Assembly: GCF_018736045.1 (NCBI RefSeq)
Contig: NZ_CP076132.1
Span: 2,155,501 to 2,219,500 of the forward strand
Direction: 5' to 3'
Length of the DNA stretch: 64,000 nt
Source of the DNA: Flammeovirga yaeyamensis
GTDB lineage: Bacteria > Bacteroidota > Bacteroidia > Cytophagales > Flammeovirgaceae
Shown: positions 34,600 to 43,314 of the stretch, piece after piece
Position numbering within the stretch: the stretch's first letter is position 1
Layout of the letters: every line of letters begins with the position of its first letter
The notes under the pieces: generated by a model
Told to the model about the DNA's origin: nothing
Database searches by the model: none
Seen by the model: the letters and a program-made list of their open reading frames with translations, nothing else
Position numbers and translations under genes: made by a program

Positions 34600-37500
34600 A
34601 TGGGATTTAAAGAATACAAAGGTCTCGACCTTGTAGCAGCGAACAGAGAGATTCGCCAATATTGGGAAGAGCAAAATATCTTCGATAAGTCTGTCTCATC
34701 AAGACAGGGAAATCCATCATTTGTTTTTTATGAAGGTCCTCCTTCCGCAAATGGTGCTCCGGGTATTCACCACGTGATGGGCCGTGCTGTAAAAGACCTT
34801 TTTAACCGTTACAAAACGTTGAAAGGTTTCCAAGTAAAGCGTAAAGCTGGTTGGGATACTCACGGACTTCCGGTAGAACTAAAAGTTGAAAAAGAACTTG
34901 GTATTACTAAGGAAGATATTGGTACTAAAATTTCTGTCGATGATTATAACGCAGCGTGTAAGAAGACCGTAATGGAATTCAAATCGCAGTGGGATGAGCT
35001 GACAAAACAAATGGGATATTGGGTAAACCTTGATGATCCATATATCACATTTGATAAAAAATACATGGAAACTCTTTGGCACTTGCTTAAGGAGTTATAC
35101 AACAAAGATCTTCTATATAAAGGATACACTATCCAACCTTATTCTCCAGCAGCAGGTACAGGTTTATCTTCTCACGAATTGAACCAACCTGGATGTTATA
35201 GAGATGTGACGGATACTACGGTGACCGCTCAGTTTAAAGTGGAAAAAGACGATAAGTCTGCTTCTCTTTTTGAAGGTGCTCACGGTGATGTATTCATCCT
35301 AGCTTGGACGACGACTCCTTGGACGTTATCGTCTAACTCTGCTTTGGCAGTAGGTGAGAAGATCGACTATGTAAAGGTAAAAACATACAATGCGTATACA
35401 CATGAGCCAATTACAGTGATCTTAGCAAAAGATCGTTTAAATGCTTATGTGACTAAAAAGCAATTGGATGCGGATTTCGATGCATATGAGAAAGGTGCTA
35501 AACTAATTCCTGCTCAAGTGATCGGAGAATATAAAGGTGCTGACTTAGTAGGTGTAAAATATGAGCAATTATTGCCATATGTGAAACCTGAAGGTAAAGC
35601 ATTTGAAGTAATTCCTGGTGATTATGTTACTACTGAGGACGGTACAGGTATCGTTCACATCGCTCCAACTTTTGGTGCAGATGACCAGAGAGTGGCTAAT
35701 CAAGCAGGTATTTCTGCTATCGTAGTATTTGATGAAAAAGGTAAGCCTCTTCCATTAGTAGACCGTACTGGTCGCTATGTAAAAGAAATGGGAGAATTCG
35801 GTGAGCAGTTCGTTAAAGCAGAATACGAAGAGGACGAAGTATCTGGAGCGAAGGAATACAAATCGATGGACGTTCGTTTAGCCATCAAATTAAAAACGGA
35901 AAATAGAGCGTTTTTAGTTGCTAAATATGTCCACAGTTACCCTCACTGTTGGAGAACAGATAAACCAGTATTGTACTATCCATTAGACTCATGGTTTATC
36001 CGTACAACTTCAGTAAAAGACCGTTTGGTAGAGTTAAACAAAACCATCAACTGGAAACCAAAAGCTACTGGTGAAGGTCGTTTCGGTAACTGGTTAGAAA
36101 ACTTAGTAGACTGGAACTTATCTCGTTCTCGCTACTGGGGTACTCCACTTCCAATTTGGAGAACAGAAGACGAGGCAGTAGAAAAATGTATCGGTTCTGT
36201 AGCTGAGTTGGCGGAAGAAGTGAAAAAATCTGTAGCGGCAGGGGTAATGCCTAAGAATCCTAAGTACATCAACGAGAATGGTGAACTGGTAGAGGAATTC
36301 GATTTACACCGTCCGTATGTAGATGATATCATCTTAGTATCTGAAGATGGAAAACCAATGAACCGAGAGTTGGACTTGATCGACGTTTGGTTCGATTCAG
36401 GGGCAATGCCTTACGCACAGTGGCACTATCCATTCGAAAATAAAGAGATTTTTGATGGTTCTTTCCCTGCTGACTTTATCGCAGAGGGTGTGGATCAAAC
36501 ACGTGGTTGGTTCTTCACTTTGCATGCTATTGCAGGTATGACACAAGACAATGTGGCGTTTAAAAACGTAATTTCTAATGGTCTTGTATTGGATAAGAAC
36601 GGTACTAAAATGTCGAAGCGTTTAGGTAATGTGATCAACCCATTCGAAACAATGGACGAGCACGGAGCAGATGCTACACGTTGGTACATGATCTCAAACG
36701 CTAACCCATGGGATAACTTAAAGTTTGACTTGGAAGGTGTAAAAGAAACGAAACGTAAGTTCTTCGGGACACTTTATAATACTTACTCGTTCTTCTCGCT
36801 TTATGCGAACTTGGACAACTTCACTTACTCAGAAGCTGAAGTACCAATGGAAGATCGTCATGAGTCGGATCGTTGGATCTTGTCACGTTTAAATACTTTG
36901 ATCAAAGAAGTAGACGAGGCATTAAACGAATACGAGCCTACAAAAGCGGCTAGAGCCATCCAATCGTTCACTATCGAAGATATGTCGAATTGGTACGTTC
37001 GTTTAAACCGTAAGCGTTTCTGGAAAGGCGAATATGCAGCAGATAAGATTGCCGCTTACCAAACGTTATACACTTGTTTGGAGACCATCTCAGTATTGAT
37101 GTCGCCAATCGCTCCATTCTTCTCGGATCGTTTGTTCCAAGACTTGAATGCAGCAACAGGTAAAGACGAAGCACAATCGGTTCACTTGGCGAAATTCCCT
37201 CAAGTAAACGAAGCGTTAATCAACATCGACTTGGAAGAGAAGATGCACTTGGCACAAGTAATTTCATCGTTAACTCACTCTATCCGTAAGAAAGAGAAGA
37301 TGAAAGTACGTCAGCCATTACAGCGTATCCTAATTCCAGATGTAAACGCAAAAGTGACAGGTCAGATTAAAGCGGTTCAAGATGTGATCTCTCATGAGGT
37401 AAACATCAAAGAAATCGAATTCTTGACAGAAGAAAACGAGGGTATGTTCGTTAAGCACATCAAACCAAACTTCGCTACTTTGGGTAGAAAGTATGGTAAA

Positions 37501-37971
37501 TTGATGAAAGGTATCGCGGCCACAGTGAATCAAATGTCACAAGAAGATATCAAAAATATCGAATCAACAGGTTCATATACTTTTGATGTGGATGGCAACG
37601 AAGTAGTTCTTGGTGTAGAAGATGTATTGATCACGTCGGATGATATCCCAGGTTGGTCAATGGCGAAAGATCAAGGTATTACCGTAGCACTTGATATTAC
37701 ATTGACAGATGAGCTTCGTAAAGAAGGTATCGCTCGTGATATCGTGAACAGAGTTCAGAATCTCCGTAAAGACATGGGCTTAGAAGTGCAAGACAAAATC
37801 AACATCGTTGCTGAGCAAGGTGAAGATTTAGTCAATGCAGCTTTCGAGTCATTCAAAGGATATATCTGTGATGAAACTCAAGCATTATCACTAACTGTTG
37901 AATCTTCAGTAGCAGATGCAACTGTTCTAGATTTAGACGGAGTTGAGGTGAAGCTAAAAGTGAGCAAGTAA
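34600..37971 (+). CDS. ileS: Isoleucyl-tRNA synthetase (eukaryote-like, long form)
   Basis: 1123 residues. The class I signature PPSANGAPGIHHVMGR (residues about 47-62) takes the place of HIGH, and KMSKR begins at Lys670 (NGTKMSKRLGN). Between them is the CP1 editing domain (about 200-400, with TTPWTLSSNSALAVG and DGTGIVHIAPTFGADD). The C-terminal half carries the anticodon-binding domain. It charges tRNA-Ile and clears Val-tRNA. Length and HIGH-region spelling fit the eukaryote-like type II enzyme, a class often insensitive to mupirocin; resistance here is inference. Codon use is much less AT-biased than in the island genes just upstream, marking the island edge. A UUCG-loop terminator follows. 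Confidence 0.97.
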   Translation: MGFKEYKGLDLVAANREIRQYWEEQNIFDKSVSSRQGNPSFVFYEGPPSANGAPGIHHVMGRAVKDLFNRYKTLKGFQVKRKAGWDTHGLPVELKVEKELGITKEDIGTKISVDDYNAACKKTVMEFKSQWDELTKQMGYWVNLDDPYITFDKKYMETLWHLLKELYNKDLLYKGYTIQPYSPAAGTGLSSHELNQPGCYRDVTDTTVTAQFKVEKDDKSASLFEGAHGDVFILAWTTTPWTLSSNSALAVGEKIDYVKVKTYNAYTHEPITVILAKDRLNAYVTKKQLDADFDAYEKGAKLIPAQVIGEYKGADLVGVKYEQLLPYVKPEGKAFEVIPGDYVTTEDGTGIVHIAPTFGADDQRVANQAGISAIVVFDEKGKPLPLVDRTGRYVKEMGEFGEQFVKAEYEEDEVSGAKEYKSMDVRLAIKLKTENRAFLVAKYVHSYPHCWRTDKPVLYYPLDSWFIRTTSVKDRLVELNKTINWKPKATGEGRFGNWLENLVDWNLSRSRYWGTPLPIWRTEDEAVEKCIGSVAELAEEVKKSVAAGVMPKNPKYINENGELVEEFDLHRPYVDDIILVSEDGKPMNRELDLIDVWFDSGAMPYAQWHYPFENKEIFDGSFPADFIAEGVDQTRGWFFTLHAIAGMTQDNVAFKNVISNGLVLDKNGTKMSKRLGNVINPFETMDEHGADATRWYMISNANPWDNLKFDLEGVKETKRKFFGTLYNTYSFFSLYANLDNFTYSEAEVPMEDRHESDRWILSRLNTLIKEVDEALNEYEPTKAARAIQSFTIEDMSNWYVRLNRKRFWKGEYAADKIAAYQTLYTCLETISVLMSPIAPFFSDRLFQDLNAATGKDEAQSVHLAKFPQVNEALINIDLEEKMHLAQVISSLTHSIRKKEKMKVRQPLQRILIPDVNAKVTGQIKAVQDVISHEVNIKEIEFLTEENEGMFVKHIKPNFATLGRKYGKLMKGIAATVNQMSQEDIKNIESTGSYTFDVDGNEVVLGVEDVLITSDDIPGWSMAKDQGITVALDITLTDELRKEGIARDIVNRVQNLRKDMGLEVQDKINIVAEQGEDLVNAAFESFKGYICDETQALSLTVESSVADATVLDLDGVEVKLKVSK

Positions 37972-38000
37972 TTGAAATAACATTCAATTGAATATATAGA

Positions 38001-38028
38001 AAGGGAGTACTTCGGTGCTCCCTTTTTT
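38001..38028 (+). terminator. ileS terminator with UUCG tetraloop
   Basis: AAGGGAGTAC and GTGCTCCCTT pair over 10 positions (one G-T) around a TTCG loop, followed by TTTTT. Confidence 0.9.
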
Positions 38029-38124
38029 ATTTGATCTTTTTTTCAAAATGATGAGTACAAATAGAATGTACTCTCCTTTACTGAATAGAAGATTAAGAAA
38101 TTAAGTACCTATTCAAGTTGTTTG

Positions 38125-38161
38125 AAGCATATCATCTCTTTTAGAGGGGATATGCTTTTTT
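38125..38161 (+). terminator. Second hairpin downstream of ileS
   Basis: A perfect 9-bp outer stem (AAGCATATC 38125-38133 with 38149-38157) contains an inner CTCT/AGAG stem, and T residues follow on the plus strand. It lies at the 3' end of the convergent caspase gene and may back up the ileS terminator. Confidence 0.65.
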
Positions 38162-39713
38162 ATTTATCTAAATTGAATGATCTAATAAATGCCCCTTGAA
38201 TATTTACATCATCATCTTCTATAGCTTTTAACCCTTTCAGAAAAAGGTCAGCATCGTAATAAGAATCAAATTTATTAATGATAAGACGATAGTATGTTTG
38301 TGAATTAACTATTGCCTTTTCAATAAAAACAGGAACATCACTAGTGTAATAAGATCTAGCTTTCTCCATTGTGAAAGATAAAGAAGGATCTGAAAAAGCC
38401 TGAATTCCATATCCCTCAAAATAGATTGGTTTAAGCTCAAGGTTATATAGAATATTCTCTTTTAAGAAGTCTTGATTATTCGTTTTAAACGATTTGATAT
38501 AAGCAGCATCAAAATGTTTATCATTGATATATTTTTCCTTTAACTCTGTTAACTGATTTTCAGCAAAGCTCAATTTTTCATATCCACCAACAAATAATCT
38601 ATACCAATCTTTATTATTTATCGATGTTCTTTGTACTAATAAATTTTGTGTTAGTTTTTGATTGTATAGATCTATACTTTCTATAAGTTCTTTTTCATTG
38701 GATTCAGATAATAGTTGGATATAAAATTTTTGAGGTTGTACCACTTTACCAGTTAAGTCATATATTTTATCATATTCAAAACTAGATGAAGATCCACGGG
38801 ACTGAAGGAAGTCCTCTATTGTAGGTTCGTATTTTACTTTTATTGCATTTCCTTTGGCCGAATTTGACATACCAATAATAAATTCTGCAGCAGGTTCATG
38901 ATCACCAAAATGACCAATTATTGGTTGAGATTTAACTCTTGATACATATGCATACAAATCATTCGAAGTAACAATTGTTTTTTGATCAGGTAGAACACGA
39001 AGACCTTCAATGAGTTTATAGGCAAAAGGTGAATGTTGTCCTGCTATACCATCTAACACAGGATCTAAACCGCCAGAGGTTATTACGGTTCTGGTTTTAA
39101 GTTTAATTTTCTTGGCAGCATATGCCTCTGCATCAATATCGGAATAGATGTCTGAACGATGGGCAGATCTATAATTTCTCATCTTCGTGTTAAAAGATCC
39201 ACTAAAGCAGACATCCAATAATAAAAGTATTTGTTTGGATGGGAGTTTATTCACTAGGCTACTTAAAGTTTTAAAGGAAAGATAAGATTTACGATTTATG
39301 TCTTGTTTTAAAGGTTTAGAATCTTTACAGACTATAAAGCCATCATCAAAGATTCTTTCATCATAATCGCCATGACCCGCTATGTAAATTATCATGCGAT
39401 CGTTCTTCTTAAGGATCTCATGATAAGAGATAATACTATTTAGAAGATCATTTGTAGTAGGGTTTCTCAGAATTTGAGTTTGGTAGCCATAGTCATTAAT
39501 TAAAACATCAGCTATTGTTTCAGCATCAAAAATAGGATTTTGAAGATCCGCCCAATCAGGTTTTCCATCATACTGATCTGTGCCAATAATGAGTGCAAAT
39601 TTTCTACTAATGTTTTCATTTTGTTTCACCTTCAAACCTTGAGCGTTTAAATAAAAGAAGGAGAAGTAGAGGTAGATAAAAAAATGGAAGTGGAATCGGT
39701 GTTTTATATTCAT
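38160..39713 (-). CDS. Secreted caspase-like (C14) protein with two SPOR-like domains
   Basis: 517 residues with a signal peptide (hydrophobic FFIYLYFSFFYLNAQG). Residues about 37-285 form a caspase/metacaspase p20-like domain: KFALIIGTDQYD, the catalytic His114 in YIAGHGDYDE and Cys169 in LLLLDVCFSGSF. The C-terminal part holds two repeats of about 90 residues (about 325-415 and about 425-515) that match the SPOR pattern: QKFYIQLLSES...WYRLFVGGY...AAYIKSF, and GYGIQAFSD...YYRLIINKFD...GAFIRSF. SPOR domains bind denuded peptidoglycan, so the protease may be held in the periplasm at sites of wall remodelling. That role is inference. Both catalytic residues are present. It is convergent with ileS. 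Confidence 0.88.
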   Translation of the reverse strand: MNIKHRFHFHFFIYLYFSFFYLNAQGLKVKQNENISRKFALIIGTDQYDGKPDWADLQNPIFDAETIADVLINDYGYQTQILRNPTTNDLLNSIISYHEILKKNDRMIIYIAGHGDYDERIFDDGFIVCKDSKPLKQDINRKSYLSFKTLSSLVNKLPSKQILLLLDVCFSGSFNTKMRNYRSAHRSDIYSDIDAEAYAAKKIKLKTRTVITSGGLDPVLDGIAGQHSPFAYKLIEGLRVLPDQKTIVTSNDLYAYVSRVKSQPIIGHFGDHEPAAEFIIGMSNSAKGNAIKVKYEPTIEDFLQSRGSSSSFEYDKIYDLTGKVVQPQKFYIQLLSESNEKELIESIDLYNQKLTQNLLVQRTSINNKDWYRLFVGGYEKLSFAENQLTELKEKYINDKHFDAAYIKSFKTNNQDFLKENILYNLELKPIYFEGYGIQAFSDPSLSFTMEKARSYYTSDVPVFIEKAIVNSQTYYRLIINKFDSYYDADLFLKGLKAIEDDDVNIQGAFIRSFNLDK

Positions 39714-39875
39714 AGTGTAAATATAAAGTATTGTCTGAAATCATTAAAATCACCAAAACAATGTTAAAAACAATTATTTGAAGATTATCAGAAAACCATT
39801 TTCGTTTAAATTTGTCATAAATTATAGAATCCGAATTTAATTAGCCCTAAGCCGGGTCTACTAGAAATAAATAAA

Positions 39876-40373
39876 ATGAGAAATCTTCTATTATCTGTTT
39901 GTTTACTAATTGGTATCGCTTCATATGCCCAAGAAATTCATCAAATGTCACACGACGAAGCCATGGAGGAATTTCAGAAAATGATTGCTCAAAGTGAAGT
40001 GAACACAGGAGGATTACAAGAGTTGCGTTATTACATCGAAACAAGTGATGTCAACCTGAACGATTATATCTATATAGGTAAACTGCTTCAGATTGCACCT
40101 CAATACACTCAATCATTATTAGAAACAGCAAGGCAAATAAGCTTCTCTCCAAGGGAATCAAATTTGTATCATGATTTAATCGAATTGCCTTTGTTGGATT
40201 TGGCAAGAGCACATACTTCAGAAATTTCTGCTTTAATGAAGGAAGCCTTAAGAAGTAGAAATCATGAGTCAGATGAAGTGATTCAGAAAAAAATTGATGC
40301 ATTAGTAGGTCAGTGTCATTATAAAGAGATCGAAAACTTTATTGCAGAACAAGCTACAGCATCAAAAGACTAG
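39876..40373 (+). CDS. Exported hypothetical protein
   Basis: 165 residues with a signal peptide (MRNLLLSVCLLIGIASYA, cut before QEIHQM). The mature part is helical and charged, with no cysteine pair or catalytic motif (MSHDEAMEEFQKMIAQSEV...; LIELPLLDLARAHTSEISALMKEALRS). Not recognised. A TAAATTTG -7 element lies at 39807-39814, but no -33 element at the right distance. It probably acts in the periplasm. Its neighbours (caspase-SPOR gene divergent, DUF72 gene 46 nt downstream) do not suggest a role. Confidence 0.65.
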   Translation: MRNLLLSVCLLIGIASYAQEIHQMSHDEAMEEFQKMIAQSEVNTGGLQELRYYIETSDVNLNDYIYIGKLLQIAPQYTQSLLETARQISFSPRESNLYHDLIELPLLDLARAHTSEISALMKEALRSRNHESDEVIQKKIDALVGQCHYKEIENFIAEQATASKD

Positions 40374-40419
40374 ACCTACATCGCCTACTATTTCTTATCT
40401 TTGATCAAAAGCTTTTACT

Positions 40420-41337
40420 ATGTGTATGGATTTCGGACGACTTAAAGATATAGCAGGAGTAGATTTCGCCTTACCAGAAGAGGATCCGTATTCTCAGATG
40501 GTGTTGAGGAATCATCCCAACTTTGTGGGAAATTTTGATTTCCGATTAGGTGCACCTGCATGGTCTTGTGCTGCTTGGAAAGGGAAAATTTATCCAGAGA
40601 AATCCAACCCCGCTACATTTCTTCATTATTATGCCGAACATTTTGATACTATTGAGTTGAATAGTACGCATTATGGTATTCCCAAATTAGAAACGTTATC
40701 CAAGTGGAAATCTTCTGTAGGTGACGATTTTCGTTTTTGTCCCAAGATGCTTCAGAATGTTTCTCATAGAAAACGATTGAATAATGTGCAGTCTGAAGTT
40801 GATGAGTTTACAGATACCATGCGTGTTTTCGAGCACAAATTAGGATATACATGGCTGCAAATGCCCCCAGATTTTGATATTCAAGAGAGAAAATCGCTTT
40901 TTAAATTTCTCGAAAAATACCCCATAGATATTCCGTTAGCCTTAGAACTAAGACACGATTCTTGGTTTAATGATAAAGAAGTACTCGATGAACTTTCTTC
41001 AATAATGACAGAGAGGAGTCAGGCGATGATTATTACCGATGTAGCAGGTAGAAGAGATGTGTTGCATATGCGACTCACCACTCCGGCGATCATCATCAGA
41101 TTTGTTGGGAACGAGTTGAGTCCTACCGACTATTCCCGAGTGGATGATTGGCTAAAAAGATTAGCAAGGTTCAAGGCTCAGGGACTTCAGGAAGTCTACT
41201 TTTTTGCCCATCAACCGGAAGATATTTTATGTCCAGAAATCGGAAATCATATCGGAAGAAAATCAGAAATTGAGTACAATTGGAAATTTACCTACCCAAT
41301 TTTAAGGGAAAAGGTAGAACAAAGGGCTCTTTTTTAA
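40420..41337 (+). CDS. DUF72 (YecE-like) family protein
   Basis: 305 residues forming a TIM-barrel-like DUF72 protein. Family motifs are the start strand FRLGAPAWSCAAWKGKIYP (about 42-60), HFDTIELNSTHYGIPKLETLSKWK, the FRFCPKMLQNVSH block, YTWLQMPPDF and PLALELRHDSWF. The biochemical function of DUF72 proteins is not established. The start ATG TGT ATG offers two choices two codons apart. A TATCTTTG -7-like element lies just upstream at 40396-40403. pyrG follows after 87 nt behind its own promoter. Confidence 0.88.
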   Translation: MCMDFGRLKDIAGVDFALPEEDPYSQMVLRNHPNFVGNFDFRLGAPAWSCAAWKGKIYPEKSNPATFLHYYAEHFDTIELNSTHYGIPKLETLSKWKSSVGDDFRFCPKMLQNVSHRKRLNNVQSEVDEFTDTMRVFEHKLGYTWLQMPPDFDIQERKSLFKFLEKYPIDIPLALELRHDSWFNDKEVLDELSSIMTERSQAMIITDVAGRRDVLHMRLTTPAIIIRFVGNELSPTDYSRVDDWLKRLARFKAQGLQEVYFFAHQPEDILCPEIGNHIGRKSEIEYNWKFTYPILREKVEQRALF

Positions 41338-41364
41338 TCTAGTTACAAGCATTGACATACTTTA

Positions 41365-41396
41365 TTTGTTAAATCTAATTCGTTCTTTTAGTTTTG
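41365..41396 (+). promoter_or_regulatory. pyrG promoter
   Basis: TTTG at 41365-41368, a 20-nt spacer and TAGTTTTG at 41389-41396 match the Bacteroidetes consensus TTTG / TAnnTTTG. The ATG follows at 41425. Confidence 0.7.
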
Positions 41397-41424
41397 TGCA
41401 AACATAATGTGAAATCATCGAAGT

Positions 41425-43071
41425 ATGTCTTCTCGTACACAAACCAAATTCATTTTCGTTACCGGTGGGGTAACCTCGTCATTAGGTAAAGGAATCATCT
41501 CTGCTTCACTTGGAAAGCTATTACAAGGAAGAGGCTATTCTGTCACCATCCAAAAATTTGATCCATATCTTAACATCGATCCAGGTACTATGAACCCCTA
41601 TGAGCATGGGGAGTGCTATGTGACTGATGATGGTGCAGAAACAGATTTAGATTTAGGACACTATGAGCGTTTCTTGAACGTTCCTACATCTCAAGCAAAT
41701 AACGTAACTACAGGTAGAGTTTATAACAACGTAATCACAAAAGAACGTGAAGGTGCTTACTTAGGTAAGACGGTTCAAGTGGTTCCTCATATTACAGATG
41801 AGATCAAAAGAAACTTCTACAAAGTTGCTGAAAATGGCGATTATGATATCGTTATTACTGAAATTGGTGGTTGTGTAGGTGATATCGAAGCACTACCTTT
41901 TATTGAAGCTGTTCGTCAGGCTAGATTAGAATTGGGTTCTCAGAACGCAATGGTTATTCACTTAACATTAGTTCCTTATTTAAGAGCTGCGGGTGAATTG
42001 AAAACGAAGCCGACACAACACTCAGTAAAACAATTATTAGAGGCAGGGGTACAGCCAAACATTTTAGTTTGTCGTACTGAACATCATATTCCAATGGAAA
42101 TGCGTCGTAAGATTGCATTGTTCTGTAACGTAGACTTAAACGCGGTAATCGAATCGTGTGATGCTTCTACAATCTATGATGTGCCATTATTAATGCAGAA
42201 AGAAAAACTTGATGAAATCGTATTGATGAAATTAAGTCTTCCTGCATTCCAAGAACCTAACTTAGACAATTGGTTGAGCTTCTTACAGAAGTTGAAAAAT
42301 CCGAAAGGAGAAGTTAGAATTGGTTTAGTTGGTAAATATGTAGAACTACCTGATGCGTATAAGTCAATCGTAGAAGGATTTGTTCATGCAGGTGCAGTGA
42401 ACGAAGTAAAAGTTCGTTTAGAATATATTAAAGCAGAAGACCTAGACGAAAGAGAAGTGGCTGCTAAAACTGTTACAGAATTAGACGGTTTATTGGTTGC
42501 CCCTGGTTTCGGTGAAAGAGGTATGGAAGGAAAAATCAATGCTTGTTCTGTTGCAAGAGAGCATAAAGTACCTTTCTTCGGTATCTGTTTAGGTATGCAA
42601 TCTGCAGTGATCGCATATGGTCGTGATATGGTTGGTTTAGCAGGTGCTAACTCTTCAGAAATGGAAGAAGATGTACAATATCCTGTGATCGACTTAATGG
42701 AAGATCAAAAGAACCTTTCTCAAATGGGAGGTACAATGCGTTTAGGAGCTTATCCTTGTGAATTGAAGGAAGGATCAAAAGCATATGAAGCGTATGGAGC
42801 TGCGAAGATTTCTGAAAGACACCGTCATAGATATGAGTTTAACAACGAATATTTAGAGGAGTACGAGAAAGCAGGTATGAAAGCGACAGGAATCAACCCT
42901 AAGTCAGGCTTGGTTGAAATCGTTGAAATTCCTGATCATCCATTCTATGTTGGAGCACAGTTCCACCCAGAATATAAGTCAACTGTAGAAAATCCACATC
43001 CATTATTTGTGGCTTTCGTAAAAGCAGTAAAAGAATTGAAAAATAGCAAAGGTGAAGTAGTTAGTGCTTAA
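41425..43071 (+). CDS. pyrG: CTP synthase
   Basis: 548 residues, the usual length. The N-terminal synthetase domain shows the P-loop KFIFVTGGVTSSLGKGI and the block DPYLNIDPGTMNPYEHGECYVTDDGAETDLDLGHYERF. The C-terminal class I glutamine amidotransferase domain has the nucleophile Cys388 in GICLGMQ and the His/Glu pair in FHPEYKS. It makes CTP from UTP using glutamine and ATP, the last step of pyrimidine nucleotide synthesis; pyrF is elsewhere in the window (52600). Nested inverted repeats follow the stop codon. Confidence 0.98.
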   Translation: MSSRTQTKFIFVTGGVTSSLGKGIISASLGKLLQGRGYSVTIQKFDPYLNIDPGTMNPYEHGECYVTDDGAETDLDLGHYERFLNVPTSQANNVTTGRVYNNVITKEREGAYLGKTVQVVPHITDEIKRNFYKVAENGDYDIVITEIGGCVGDIEALPFIEAVRQARLELGSQNAMVIHLTLVPYLRAAGELKTKPTQHSVKQLLEAGVQPNILVCRTEHHIPMEMRRKIALFCNVDLNAVIESCDASTIYDVPLLMQKEKLDEIVLMKLSLPAFQEPNLDNWLSFLQKLKNPKGEVRIGLVGKYVELPDAYKSIVEGFVHAGAVNEVKVRLEYIKAEDLDEREVAAKTVTELDGLLVAPGFGERGMEGKINACSVAREHKVPFFGICLGMQSAVIAYGRDMVGLAGANSSEMEEDVQYPVIDLMEDQKNLSQMGGTMRLGAYPCELKEGSKAYEAYGAAKISERHRHRYEFNNEYLEEYEKAGMKATGINPKSGLVEIVEIPDHPFYVGAQFHPEYKSTVENPHPLFVAFVKAVKELKNSKGEVVSA

Positions 43072-43086
43072 TCTTTGATTTAGATA

Positions 43087-43137
43087 TTGTTGCCCCTTGA
43101 TGTTTTCATCAAGGGGTTTCCTTTTTTGGGGCAACAA
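43087..43137 (+). terminator. pyrG terminator with nested inverted repeats
   Basis: The inner 10-bp perfect stem CCCCTTGATG / CATCAAGGGG (43093-43102, 43107-43116) with a TTTT loop is followed by TTTCCTTTTTT. An outer 10-bp perfect repeat TTGTTGCCCC (43087-43096) / GGGGCAACAA (43128-43137) shares its CCCC with the inner stem, so the two structures exclude each other. Confidence 0.8.
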
Positions 43138-43236
43138 GTGGAATAGCCAATGGATACCTTTGAAATAATTTCCACTGTTTTTAGGATGATCTCACCTTTT
43201 TATCAATTTTTTGATAAATTTTAAATCGAAAAAACG

Positions 43237-43244
43237 TAAATTTG
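43237..43244 (+). promoter_or_regulatory. Candidate -7 element of yidC
   Basis: TAAATTTG matches TAnnTTTG exactly. The nearest TTTG-like -33 box ends at 43213, giving a 23-nt spacer that is longer than usual, so strength is uncertain. Confidence 0.45.
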
Positions 43245-43314
43245 CAAGCATTTTAATGAGTACTATGATTTCTCTCTAATACTCATATAAAAGTTTTTTA
43301 TAGAAAAGTTAATT

